Origin: Candidatus Faecivivens stercoripullorum
Lineage (GTDB): Bacteria > Bacillota > Clostridia > Oscillospirales > Ruminococcaceae
Length of the DNA: 15,678 bases
Direction: 5' to 3'
Assembly: GCA_018715285.1 (NCBI GenBank)
Contig: DVLW01000237.1
Span: 1-15,678, forward strand
Shown here: positions 6,847 through 14,464 of the stretch, in pieces
Layout of the letters: every line of letters starts with the position of its first letter
Numbering within the stretch: the stretch's first letter is position 1
Translations under genes and position numbers: made by a program
Notes under the pieces: model-generated
Seen by the model: only the letters and a program-made list of their open reading frames with translations
Database searches by the model: none
Told to the model about the DNA's origin: nothing

Positions 6847-7410
6847 TTGAACAGTAACGAAACACAGATCCCCCGTGAAGAAACCGCCTCTGCAGAGGCT
6901 CCTGAAATGGAAACTCCCGCTGAGGAGATTCCTGCTGTCGAAGGAGAGGCTGTCGGTCAGGAAACTGAAAATGTCCAGGCACAGCTGGAAGAGAAGGTTG
7001 CTTCTCTGGAAGATCAGCTGCTGCGCAAGATCGCTGAGTTTGACAACTATCGCAAACGGACGATTCGCGAAAAGGAAGAGATTGGCCTGACTGCAAAAAT
7101 CAAATGCATTGCAGACCTGCTGCCTGTTCTGGATACGCTGGAGCGTGCGCTTGGCATCGGATGCAGCGATGAGGAATTTTTGCGGGGCGTACAGCTTACA
7201 CATGACAATATGATCTCGATTCTCACCAAGATGGGTGTGGAAGAGATTAAAGCAGAGGGTGAGGTTTTTGACCCGAATCTGCATTATGCGGTCAGCCGGG
7301 TAGAAAATCCTGAGCTGGGCGAAAATGTGATTGCGGCGGTCATGCAAAAAGGCTATCAGCTGGACGGAAAAGTGATCCGTCACGCAATGGTCGCTGTCGC
7401 AAACACCTGA
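6847..7410 (+). CDS. grpE: Nucleotide exchange factor GrpE
   Basis: 187 residues beginning at TTG (6847), with AAAGGAAGGG 7 nt upstream and no better in-frame start. An acidic, Glu/Pro-rich disordered N-terminus (1-40) leads to a long coiled coil (about 42-80) holding the conserved A-E-F-D-N-Y-R-K-R motif (63-71). A helical part (D-L-L-P-V-L-D-T-L-E-R) follows, then the C-terminal beta domain (about 130-187) with the motif G-E-x-F-D-P-N-L-H-Y-A-V and a conserved end (G-K-V-I-R-H-A-M-V-A-V-A). The dimer releases ADP from DnaK and acts in the cytoplasm. It ends with a tandem TGA-TAA stop, 80 bp before dnaK. Confidence 0.97.
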   Translation: MNSNETQIPREETASAEAPEMETPAEEIPAVEGEAVGQETENVQAQLEEKVASLEDQLLRKIAEFDNYRKRTIREKEEIGLTAKIKCIADLLPVLDTLERALGIGCSDEEFLRGVQLTHDNMISILTKMGVEEIKAEGEVFDPNLHYAVSRVENPELGENVIAAVMQKGYQLDGKVIRHAMVAVANT

Positions 7411-7420
7411 TAAAAGATTC

Positions 7421-7434
7421 CGGCTGGAAAGCCG
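7421..7434 (+). other. Small GNRA-loop hairpin in the grpE-dnaK spacer
   Basis: CGGCT-GGAA-AGCCG forms a 5-bp stem closed by a GGAA (GNRA-type) tetraloop. It sits 10 bp after the grpE stop. Only three T follow, so strong termination is unlikely; a processing or stability element is possible. Confidence 0.4.
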
Positions 7435-7490
7435 TTTACAATAACCTGAAATCATCATCATGCTATAAAAGTAAATTGGAGGAATTTATT

Positions 7491-9359
7491 ATGGGAAAGA
7501 TTATCGGTATTGACCTTGGTACTACCAACTCTTGTGTCGCTGTTATGGAAAACGGCGAACCTGTTGTTATTGCAAACCATGAAGGTATGAGAACGACTCC
7601 TTCTGTCGTTTCCTTCTCCAAAGACGGCGAAAGAATGGTCGGCGCTGTTGCAAAACGTCAGGCTGTCATGAACCCTGACCGCACCATCGCTTCCATTAAA
7701 CGTCATATGGGCAGCGACTACAAGGTTTCCATTGACGGCAAGAGTTACACTCCCCAGGAAGTTTCCGCAATGATTCTGCAGAAACTGAAAGCAGACGCAG
7801 AAGCTTACCTCGGCGAGCCTGTTACCGAAGCAGTTATCACCTGCCCTGCATACTTCACCGACGCACAGCGTCAGGCAACCAAAGACGCTGGCCACATTGC
7901 AGGTCTGGATGTAAAACGTATCATCAACGAGCCTACCGCAGCTGCTCTTGCATACGGCGCTGACAAGGAAGGCGACCAGAAAGTCATGGTATACGACCTT
8001 GGCGGCGGTACCTTCGATGTATCCATCATCGAGATGGGTGAAGGCGTTCAGGAAGTTCTGGCAACTGCTGGTAACAACCACCTGGGCGGCGACGACTTCG
8101 ACCAGAGAATTATCGACTGGCTGGTTCAGGGCTTCAAGACCTCTGACGGTGTTGACCTGACCGGTGATAAGATGGCTATGCAGCGTCTGAAAGATGCAGC
8201 TGAAAAGGCAAAGATCGACCTGTCTGGTGTTACCTCCACTCAGATCACCCTGCCGTTCATCTGCGTTGACAAGACCGGCACTCCCAAGAACCTGGATGTC
8301 ACCCTGACCCGTGCTAAATTCAACGAACTGACCTCTGACCTGGTTGACGCAACCATGGGCCCGGTAAGACAGGCACTGTCTGACGCTGGCCTGACTGCAA
8401 GAGATCTGAACAAGATCCTGCTGGTCGGCGGTTCTACCAGAATCGTTGCTGTTCAGGAAGCTGTCAAGAACGCAACCGGTATGGAACCCTCCAAGAACCT
8501 GAACCCTGATGAATGTGTCGCAATCGGCGCTGCTATCCAGGGCGGTGTCCTGGGCGGCGAAGTCAAGGGCCTGCTGCTGCTGGACGTTACCCCTCTGTCT
8601 CTGGGTCTGGAAACCCTGGGCGGCGTATTCACCAGAATCATCGACCGTAACACCACCATCCCGACCAAGAAGAGCCAGATCTTCTCGACCGCTGCTGATG
8701 GTCAGACCTCGGTTGAAATCCATGTCCTGCAGGGCGAACGTGAATTTGCTAAAGACAACAAATCCATGGGTATGTTCCGTCTGGATGGTATCCCCGCAGC
8801 TCCCCGTGGCGTTCCTCAGATTGAGGTAACCTTCGATATCGACGCAAACGGTATCGTCCATGTATCTGCTAAGGATCTGGGCACCGGTAAGGAACAGCAG
8901 ATCACCATCACTTCTTCCACCAACATGAGCAAGGAAGATATCGATAAAGCTGTCCGTGAAGCTGAGGCATTCGCAGCTGAGGATAAGAAGGCAAGAGAAG
9001 CTGTCGATATCCGCAACAATGCTGACCAGATGGTCTTCCAGACTGAAAAGACCCTCAAAGAGGTTGGCGATAAAGTCTCCGGCGCTGAAAAGAGCGAAGT
9101 TGAGTCTAAACTGAATGACCTTAAAGAAGCACTCAAGGGCAGCGACATTGAACTGATTAAGTCCAAACAGGAAGAGCTGCAGAAAGCATTCTACGCTCTG
9201 TCTGAGAAACTGTACCAGGCACAGGCTGCTGCTCAGGGCGGCGCACAGGGCGCAGGTCCTGACATGGGCAACATGGGCGGTAACATGGGCGGCAATGCTC
9301 AGAACTCTGACCCCAACGTTGTTGACGCAGACTTCCGTGAGGTCAATGATAACAACTAA
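7491..9359 (+). CDS. dnaK: Molecular chaperone DnaK (Hsp70)
   Basis: 622 residues from the ATG at 7491, with GGAGG 8 nt upstream; an in-frame TTG at 7476 overlaps the ribosome binding site and is not the start. The nucleotide-binding domain holds all three Hsp70 signatures: I-D-L-G-T-T-N-S (7-14), V-Y-D-L-G-G-G-T-F-D-V-S (167-178) and I-L-L-V-G-G-S-T-R (309-317). The linker L-L-L-L-D-V-T-P (361-368) leads to the substrate-binding domain and helical lid, then a Gly/Met-rich tail ending V-V-D-A-D-F-R-E-V. The stretch between residues 68 and 80 lacks the insert of about 24 residues found in Gram-negative DnaK, a Gram-positive trait. Codons are strongly biased: all 22 arginines use CGT, AGA or CGC and none uses CGG, CGA or AGG, a sign of high expression. 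It works with DnaJ and GrpE in protein folding. Confidence 0.99.
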   Translation: MGKIIGIDLGTTNSCVAVMENGEPVVIANHEGMRTTPSVVSFSKDGERMVGAVAKRQAVMNPDRTIASIKRHMGSDYKVSIDGKSYTPQEVSAMILQKLKADAEAYLGEPVTEAVITCPAYFTDAQRQATKDAGHIAGLDVKRIINEPTAAALAYGADKEGDQKVMVYDLGGGTFDVSIIEMGEGVQEVLATAGNNHLGGDDFDQRIIDWLVQGFKTSDGVDLTGDKMAMQRLKDAAEKAKIDLSGVTSTQITLPFICVDKTGTPKNLDVTLTRAKFNELTSDLVDATMGPVRQALSDAGLTARDLNKILLVGGSTRIVAVQEAVKNATGMEPSKNLNPDECVAIGAAIQGGVLGGEVKGLLLLDVTPLSLGLETLGGVFTRIIDRNTTIPTKKSQIFSTAADGQTSVEIHVLQGEREFAKDNKSMGMFRLDGIPAAPRGVPQIEVTFDIDANGIVHVSAKDLGTGKEQQITITSSTNMSKEDIDKAVREAEAFAAEDKKAREAVDIRNNADQMVFQTEKTLKEVGDKVSGAEKSEVESKLNDLKEALKGSDIELIKSKQEELQKAFYALSEKLYQAQAAAQGGAQGAGPDMGNMGGNMGGNAQNSDPNVVDADFREVNDNN

Positions 9360-9382
9360 TCAATAACTACAGGCGGGTAAGT

Positions 9383-9479
9383 CCCGGCCGATGATACCGG
9401 GTGAGCGGCTGTATGCCGCTTGCCCTGTATTGCGGTTTTGGAGGAAACCCCGGACAGATTCCGCAGCCTTTGGCTGTGG
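9383..9479 (+). other. Cluster of four small hairpins in the dnaK-dnaJ spacer
   Basis: Four successive inverted repeats fill most of the 137-bp spacer: CCCGG/CCGGG (9383-9387, 9397-9401), AGCGGC/GCCGCT (9404-9409, 9415-9420), GGTTT/AAACC (9434-9438, 9445-9449) and CCGCAGCC/GGCTGTGG with one G-U pair and a 3-nt loop (9461-9468, 9472-9479). None is followed by a T-run. The last ends one base before the dnaJ ribosome binding site. They may govern mRNA processing, stability or DnaJ translation; this is inference. Confidence 0.5.
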
Positions 9480-9496
9480 CGGAGGAGGAGAAGCCA

Positions 9497-10660
9497 TTGG
9501 CTGATAAACGTGATTATTATGAAGTCCTCGGCGTCCAGAAGGGATGCAGCGAGGATGAACTAAAAAAAGCCTATCGCAAGATGGCAAAAAAATACCACCC
9601 GGACCTCAACCCCGGCGATAAACAGGCCGAGGAAAAGTTTAAGGAGGTCAATGAGGCATACGAGATCCTTTCCGATCCGCAGAAGCGGCAGCGGTATGAC
9701 CAGTTTGGTTTTGCGGGCGTCGATCCCAGTTATGGCGGCGGTGCTGGTGCTGGCGGCGGATTTGGAGGATTCGGTGGTTTCAGCGGTGATATGGGTGATA
9801 TCGGGTCGATTTTTGAAGACTTTTTCGGCGGCGGCTTTGGCGGCGGCAGAAGAAGCTCCAATCCGAATGCACCTCGCCGTGGCAGCGATATCCATGTACA
9901 GGTTTCCATTTCGTTTATGGATGCCTGCAAGGGTGTAACCAAGAAAATCAGTGTCACCCGTACCGAACAGTGCAAGGAATGTAACGGCACCGGTGCTGAA
10001 CACGGCACCGCGATGAAGACCTGTCCGACCTGCGGCGGCAGCGGTACAGTCAGAGTACAGCAGCGTACACCATTTGGTATGATTGCTTCCCAGCGTCCCT
10101 GTGACGCATGTGGCGGACGCGGTAAGATCATCGAAAAAACCTGCTCCAAGTGCGGCGGCAGGGGAACAACCAGTTCTGCATCTACCATTGAGGTGGATAT
10201 CCCGGCAGGTATCGATGACGGACAGACCCTGTCCCTGCGCGGACGCGGCAATGCAGGACTTAACGGTGGACCGGCAGGCGATCTGCTGGTAACGGTAAGT
10301 GTTGCATCCCATCCTACGTTCCGCCGGGAAGGATACGACATCCGCTGCGAAATTCCGGTCAGCTTCTATCAGGCCGTCAATGGCGACGAGCTGACGGTTC
10401 CGACTATCGACGGCACAGTTGCCTACACATTGCCCGAGGGAACCCAGCCGGGTACTGTTTTCCGTCTGCGCGGAAAAGGTGTTCAGCGGCTCAATTCCCG
10501 TGGACGTGGTGACCAGTATGTCACCGTCGTTGTGGAAGTCCCCAAGGGTCTGACACGCGAACAGAAGGCAAAGCTGCGTGAGTTTGAGGAATCTCTGACT
10601 GAAAAGCAGAGCCCGAAGAAAAAATCGTTCGGCGATAAGCTGAAGGATATGTTCAAATAA
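9497..10660 (+). CDS. dnaJ: Chaperone protein DnaJ (Hsp40, type I)
   Basis: 387 residues from the TTG at 9497. This start is chosen because GGAGGAGGAG (9481-9490) lies 6 nt upstream and the protein then begins A-D-K-R-D-Y-Y-E-V-L-G-V, as expected for DnaJ; the frame is open further upstream (GTG at 9401) but codes nothing J-like. The J domain (about 5-70) has the H-P-D motif (34-36) that stimulates the DnaK ATPase. A Gly/Phe-rich region (about 80-120) contains D-I-G-S-I-F-E-D-F-F. Four C-x-x-C-x-G-x-G zinc motifs begin at C159, C176, C202 and C216. The C-terminal peptide-binding domains are complete. It delivers substrates to DnaK. Last gene of the operon, followed by a clear terminator. Confidence 0.98.
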   Translation: MADKRDYYEVLGVQKGCSEDELKKAYRKMAKKYHPDLNPGDKQAEEKFKEVNEAYEILSDPQKRQRYDQFGFAGVDPSYGGGAGAGGGFGGFGGFSGDMGDIGSIFEDFFGGGFGGGRRSSNPNAPRRGSDIHVQVSISFMDACKGVTKKISVTRTEQCKECNGTGAEHGTAMKTCPTCGGSGTVRVQQRTPFGMIASQRPCDACGGRGKIIEKTCSKCGGRGTTSSASTIEVDIPAGIDDGQTLSLRGRGNAGLNGGPAGDLLVTVSVASHPTFRREGYDIRCEIPVSFYQAVNGDELTVPTIDGTVAYTLPEGTQPGTVFRLRGKGVQRLNSRGRGDQYVTVVVEVPKGLTREQKAKLREFEESLTEKQSPKKKSFGDKLKDMFK

Positions 10661-10680
10661 TATTGCTGTATATATTGCTT

Positions 10681-10711
10681 ACTGGAGCTCGTAATGGGCT
10701 CCAGTTTTTTT
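10681..10711 (+). terminator. Rho-independent terminator of the dnaK operon
   Basis: A perfect 8-bp stem ACTGGAGC / GCTCCAGT (10681-10688, 10698-10705) with a 9-nt loop is followed by a seven-T run (10705-10711). It starts 20 bp past the dnaJ stop. Confidence 0.93.
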
Positions 10712-10763
10712 GTTGTTTGTGAGATATATATAAATATTGCATGGAATTTTTGATATACGGGTC

Positions 10764-10790
10764 TTGAAAAATGACTAAAGTATGTATAAT
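10764..10790 (+). promoter_or_regulatory. Putative promoter of the SulP transporter gene
   Basis: TATAAT (10785-10790) is a consensus -10 box. TTGAAA (10764-10769) is a fair -35, but the spacer is only 15 bp, shorter than the preferred 17. It lies between the dnaJ terminator and the transporter, leaving a leader of about 110 nt. Confidence 0.55.
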
Positions 10791-10798
10791 AGGGTATG

Positions 10799-10880
10799 CG
10801 CGTTTAACTGCCGGGTTCTGCTGAAAAGACAGGATATAACGCGAATATTTCGGGAATGAGGATCTGATGGAATATTTCCG
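10799..10880 (+). other. Structured 5' leader of the SulP gene
   Basis: The presumed leader opens with CGCGTT (10799-10804), which pairs with AACGCG (10838-10843) around a 33-nt loop. A second possible pairing is CGGGAA with TTTCCG further on. GAATATTTC occurs twice as a direct repeat (about 10843-10851 and 10870-10878). It matches no riboswitch class I can recognise, so it is recorded as structure of unknown role. Confidence 0.3.
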
Positions 10881-10906
10881 GCTTAAGTTAAAGTAATGAG
10901 GGGTAA

Positions 10907-12532
10907 ATGGATGTGAAAAACTATCTGAGCGACCTGAAAAAAGAATTTTCAGGTTACAACGCAGGCAAGTTTGCAAAAGACCTGATGGCTGGTGTGACCG
11001 TTGCCGCAGTTGCGCTGCCATTGGCACTTGCTTTTGGTGTCGGAAGTGGTGCGACAGCTGCTGCCGGATTGCTGACAGCGATTATCAGCGGATTTGCCAT
11101 CAGCCTTTTGGGCGGTGCATTCTATCAGATTTCCGGTCCGACCGGAGCGATGGCGGCAATTCTGATGTCGATTGTCGCACAGTATGGGATGAGCGGTGTC
11201 TTTTTGGCTACGATTATGGCGGGTATTCTGCTTGTACTGGCTGGTATCTTCCATCTCGGAAAGGTAACTGCCTATATTCCGATGCCGGTTATTTCGGGCT
11301 TTACATCCGGTATCGCGGTGATTATTGCACTGGGACAGCTGGATAATTTCTTTGGCGTAACTTCTCAGGGAGACAGTGCGGTCGCAAAGGTCATCAGCTA
11401 TTTTACGGTTGGTTTTCCGGTCAACTGGAGTGCCGTGGCGCTGGGCGCATTTGTCATTGTATTCATGCTGATCTATCCGAAAAAATGGAATGCGGTTGTT
11501 CCGTCCTCGCTGGTTGCAATTATCCTGACGACGATTGCAGCGGTTGTGCTCAAGCTGGACGTGGAAAGAGTCGGTGAGATTCCGTCTTCGTTGATTCTGG
11601 AAGAGCGGTTTTCTCTGGCAGGCTGGAACTTTGGCGATATCCAGTATCTGATCGCACCTGCAATCAGTATCGCAGCACTTGCCATGGTTGAAAGCCTTCT
11701 GTGTGGTGCAAGTGCCGCACGGATGACCGGTGTTCCGCTCAACAGTGACCGTGAGCTGGTTGCACAGGGTATCGGAAACATTCTGGCACCGCTTTTCGGT
11801 GGTATTCCGGCGACTGCGGCGATTGCACGTACCAGTGTTGCCATCAAGTCGGGTGCACAGACACGCCTTGCAGGTATGATTCATTCGGTTGTACTGCTGA
11901 TCTCGATGCTGGTGCTTGGGTCGGTTATGGCTCAGATTCCGCTGTGTGCACTGGCTGGTGTTTTGATGGTAACTGCATGGCGGATGAACGAATGGCACAC
12001 TATCCGGTACATCTTCTCCAAACGCTTTAAAGGTGCAATGATTAAGTTCCTTGCGACGATGATTGCAACCATTCTGTTCGATCTGACGGTTGCTATTCTG
12101 ATTGGTGTGGTAATTGCGCTGGTACTGCTGGTCGTGCGGCTCTCCCGGCTGGAAATCAACTTTGACGAGGTTGACCCGTCCCGTCTTCAGAACCCGGATG
12201 CGCTGCCGGCTGTCTATAAGCAGGCAGAGGTCGTTTATATTACCGGTGCGATTCTGTTTGCCAATACCGAGCAGATTCTGGAAATGGCAGGACGTTTGAA
12301 TGGAAAATCCGCGGTGCTGTTTTCGATGCGCGGCACGTCGTATATGGATATCTCGGGCGCACAGGCTTTCTTTGAGCTGATGCAGACGTTGAATCAGCAG
12401 GAAATTCCGGTATATATCTGCGGCGTTTCCGATACGGTCAAAAATATGATGAACCGGAGCGGAATTGTCCAGCTGATTGGCGAAGACCATTTCTACTGGA
12501 GCGTCGAAAAGGCACTGATGAGTGAAAACTAA
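10907..12532 (+). CDS. SulP family inorganic anion transporter with STAS domain
   Basis: 541 residues. The first 415 or so form a polytopic membrane domain with SulP-type conserved blocks: Q-I-S-G-P-T-G-A-M (74-82), E-S-L-L-C-G (262-267), and L-V-A-Q-G-I-G-N-I (284-292) followed by F-G-G-I-P-A-T-A-A-I-A-R-T (297-309). The C-terminal STAS domain (about 432-541) contains the typical Y-M-D-I-S-G loop (479-484), which resembles the anti-sigma antagonist phosphorylation site. SulP members move sulfate, bicarbonate or other anions, often with Na+ or H+; the substrate cannot be assigned here, and no sulfate-assimilation or carbonic-anhydrase gene is nearby. The ATG at 10907 has GAGG 5 nt upstream; the GTG two codons later is a possible alternative. 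The gene is its own unit between two terminators. Confidence 0.93.
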   Translation: MDVKNYLSDLKKEFSGYNAGKFAKDLMAGVTVAAVALPLALAFGVGSGATAAAGLLTAIISGFAISLLGGAFYQISGPTGAMAAILMSIVAQYGMSGVFLATIMAGILLVLAGIFHLGKVTAYIPMPVISGFTSGIAVIIALGQLDNFFGVTSQGDSAVAKVISYFTVGFPVNWSAVALGAFVIVFMLIYPKKWNAVVPSSLVAIILTTIAAVVLKLDVERVGEIPSSLILEERFSLAGWNFGDIQYLIAPAISIAALAMVESLLCGASAARMTGVPLNSDRELVAQGIGNILAPLFGGIPATAAIARTSVAIKSGAQTRLAGMIHSVVLLISMLVLGSVMAQIPLCALAGVLMVTAWRMNEWHTIRYIFSKRFKGAMIKFLATMIATILFDLTVAILIGVVIALVLLVVRLSRLEINFDEVDPSRLQNPDALPAVYKQAEVVYITGAILFANTEQILEMAGRLNGKSAVLFSMRGTSYMDISGAQAFFELMQTLNQQEIPVYICGVSDTVKNMMNRSGIVQLIGEDHFYWSVEKALMSEN

Positions 12533-12549
12533 TCAGTTTGCGATATAGT

Positions 12550-12586
12550 AAAAGAGGGGTACGAATGAATCGTATCCCTCTTTTTT
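12550..12586. terminator. Bidirectional intrinsic terminator between convergent genes
   Basis: A stem of about 15 bp with one G-U pair (AAAAGAGGGGTACGA / TCGTATCCCTCTTTT, loop ATGAA) is flanked by six T on the plus strand and, read from the other side, by TTTT. It lies 17 bp past the SulP stop and 12 bp past the end of the ABC transporter gene on the minus strand, so it can serve both. Confidence 0.92.
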
Positions 12587-12598
12587 GATGCGTGATGT

Positions 12599-14464
12599 TT
12601 ATTCAGCTGAGTTTTTGGTATAGTATTTTGCCTGCGCCGTCCAGAGCTGATAATACAGTCCGTCAGTATCTGCGACCAGCTGCTGGTGGTTTCCGAACTG
12701 GACAATTGTACCGCCATCAAATACCGCGATTTCATCACAGAACTTGCAGGAGGAAAGCCGGTGAGAAATGTAAACAGCGGTTTTGTCGGTGATAATCTCA
12801 TTGAACTTGCTGTAGATTTCCGCTTCGGCGATCGGGTCAAGCGCTGCGGTCGGTTCGTCCAGAATAATAAAGGGCGCATCTTTGTACAGCGCACGGGCAA
12901 TCGCGATTTTCTGCGCTTCACCGCCGGAAACTTCAACGCCTTCTTTGGAAAAATCTTTATACAGGCAGGTTTCCAGTCCGCCCGGCATCCTTGCCAGCCG
13001 GTCACCGAATCCGGCCATTTCGAGACATTCTTTTGCACGCTGCGGGTCATAATTCTTTGCAGCCGCGACATTTTGTCCCAGTGGCAGCGAAAGCAGCTGA
13101 AAATCCTGAAAGACAACCGAGAAAATTTTGAGATAGTCGTCATATCGGTATTTTCGGATATTAATGCCATTCAGCAGGATTTCGCCTTCGGTCGGGTCAT
13201 AAAGCCTGCAAAGCAGCTTGATAAAAGTCGTTTTGCCGGAACCGTTTTTTCCGACAACTGCAAGCCGGCTGCCGATTTTGAATTTCAGCGAAAGATTGTG
13301 CAGCGAATCGGTTTTTGCACCGGGATAGCGGAAAGAGACATTGCGGAATTCCACTTCGTATTTCCGGTCAGAGCGTTTTTCGGTTGTCAGGCTGCCCTGA
13401 TACATCGGGTCAGGCAGGTCGAGAAATTCAAAGCAGGCTTTTAAAAAGACGGCGTTCTGTTTCATCGTACCCATTGCGCAGAATAGATTTGTGACACCTT
13501 TTGACAGTGCGGTAATGGAGCCGACATACTGGGTAACCGAACCGACTCCGAATGCACCTGCCCACGCTTTCAGACAGACATACAGATAGGCAAATCCGGT
13601 AAAGGAAGTGGAAATTATGCCGGAAAGTGCACTGTACAATCCGCCGGGACCGGCAATATAACGGGCGATTTTATCAAAACTGGGGTCCAGTTGCAGATAG
13701 TCATGGCAGATATCCTGCTGGTTATAAATTCTTGTATCCAAAGCACGGTCGCGTTTGGGCATAATATAGGAGAAGAAGGTAAATACCCGGTTTTCCCATC
13801 GAATTTCGTCTGAACAGGCAAGGTAATAATCATCCACCTTGTTGGCAAAATGCGGAGCGGTCAGTGTAATCACCAGCAGAATAGCCGCAAGCCCCAAATA
13901 AATGAGTGGGCTGTTCAAAAAGGCAAAAGGAGACTGCTCCGGAACTTTTTGGACAAACAGACCGGCGGTCAGGATAATTGCACTGATGATGCTGACCGTA
14001 GAGCTGACCAGCTGACGGAAGATGTGCCGCAGGTTACTGAATCCCCAGCCGCCCCAGTTGTCATTCTGGCGAATCTGGGAGTACATGTCATGGGTTTTCT
14101 GCTCATCCAGAACACAGAAATCCATTTGCAGCATTTTATCGGTATACAGTTTATTGAGGTTGGACCAGAAAGACGCTTCCCGGCATTGCTTCCAGCGCTG
14201 GACGACCGCTTTCAGCAGCGCCAGTACAGCCGTGACCAGTACGGTAATCCATACCCACCGCCATACCGTCTCCGGATTGCGTCTGCCTGCCAGTTCATTC
14301 AGAATCTGTGCGGAAAGGTAAATCCCGACATAGGGAATCACCGCCGATAGGACTTCATTACAGAAAATCGATTCAAACTGTCCCGGGCATTTTTTGCGCA
14401 GTATTTTGAAAGCCCTGATGTGCAGGCTGGCCAGTTCTTTAAAGGGTATCTTTTTATCCTTCAT
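12599..14464 (-). CDS. ABC exporter half-transporter (permease-ATPase fusion), second of a pair
   Basis: 621 residues from the ATG at 14464, which lies inside the end of the upstream ABC gene (11-bp overlap) with GGAAGGTGAG upstream. A further 19 in-frame codons would run deeper into the neighbour and are unlikely. The N-terminal part (about 30-340) is a transmembrane domain with several hydrophobic segments, and the C-terminal part is a complete ATPase. This has Walker A G-K-N-G-S-G-K-T (405-412), Q-loop Q453, signature S-G-G-E-A-Q (513-518), Walker B with catalytic E537, and switch H568. It is a sequence relative of the gene upstream; overlap and order suggest the two form a heterodimeric exporter. 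The cargo is unknown: no peptide precursor, biosynthesis or immunity gene is visible within the window. Confidence 0.92.
   Translation of the reverse strand: MKDKKIPFKELASLHIRAFKILRKKCPGQFESIFCNEVLSAVIPYVGIYLSAQILNELAGRRNPETVWRWVWITVLVTAVLALLKAVVQRWKQCREASFWSNLNKLYTDKMLQMDFCVLDEQKTHDMYSQIRQNDNWGGWGFSNLRHIFRQLVSSTVSIISAIILTAGLFVQKVPEQSPFAFLNSPLIYLGLAAILLVITLTAPHFANKVDDYYLACSDEIRWENRVFTFFSYIMPKRDRALDTRIYNQQDICHDYLQLDPSFDKIARYIAGPGGLYSALSGIISTSFTGFAYLYVCLKAWAGAFGVGSVTQYVGSITALSKGVTNLFCAMGTMKQNAVFLKACFEFLDLPDPMYQGSLTTEKRSDRKYEVEFRNVSFRYPGAKTDSLHNLSLKFKIGSRLAVVGKNGSGKTTFIKLLCRLYDPTEGEILLNGINIRKYRYDDYLKIFSVVFQDFQLLSLPLGQNVAAAKNYDPQRAKECLEMAGFGDRLARMPGGLETCLYKDFSKEGVEVSGGEAQKIAIARALYKDAPFIILDEPTAALDPIAEAEIYSKFNEIITDKTAVYISHRLSSCKFCDEIAVFDGGTIVQFGNHQQLVADTDGLYYQLWTAQAKYYTKNSAE

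Noticed and set aside
6817..7461. 214-residue minus-strand frame opposite grpE
   Set aside because: It is fully covered by grpE, which has a conserved coiled coil and beta domain; the opposite frame has no start signal or family match.
7458..8861. 467-residue open frame on the minus strand opposite dnaK
   Set aside because: Long antisense frames are a known artefact of biased Hsp70 genes. The predicted protein is Cys/Ser/Val/Asp-rich with no family resemblance, and the sense strand is certain dnaK.
9401..9496. N-terminal extension of DnaJ from the GTG at 9401
   Set aside because: The extra 32 residues are not J-like, and a very strong ribosome binding site with TTG at 9497 gives the standard DnaJ N-terminus.
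10949..12490. 513-residue open frame on the minus strand opposite the SulP gene
   Set aside because: Composition is dominated by Arg, Gln, Asn, His and Cys with no hydrophobic or domain pattern. It is a shadow of the membrane protein codons on the plus strand.
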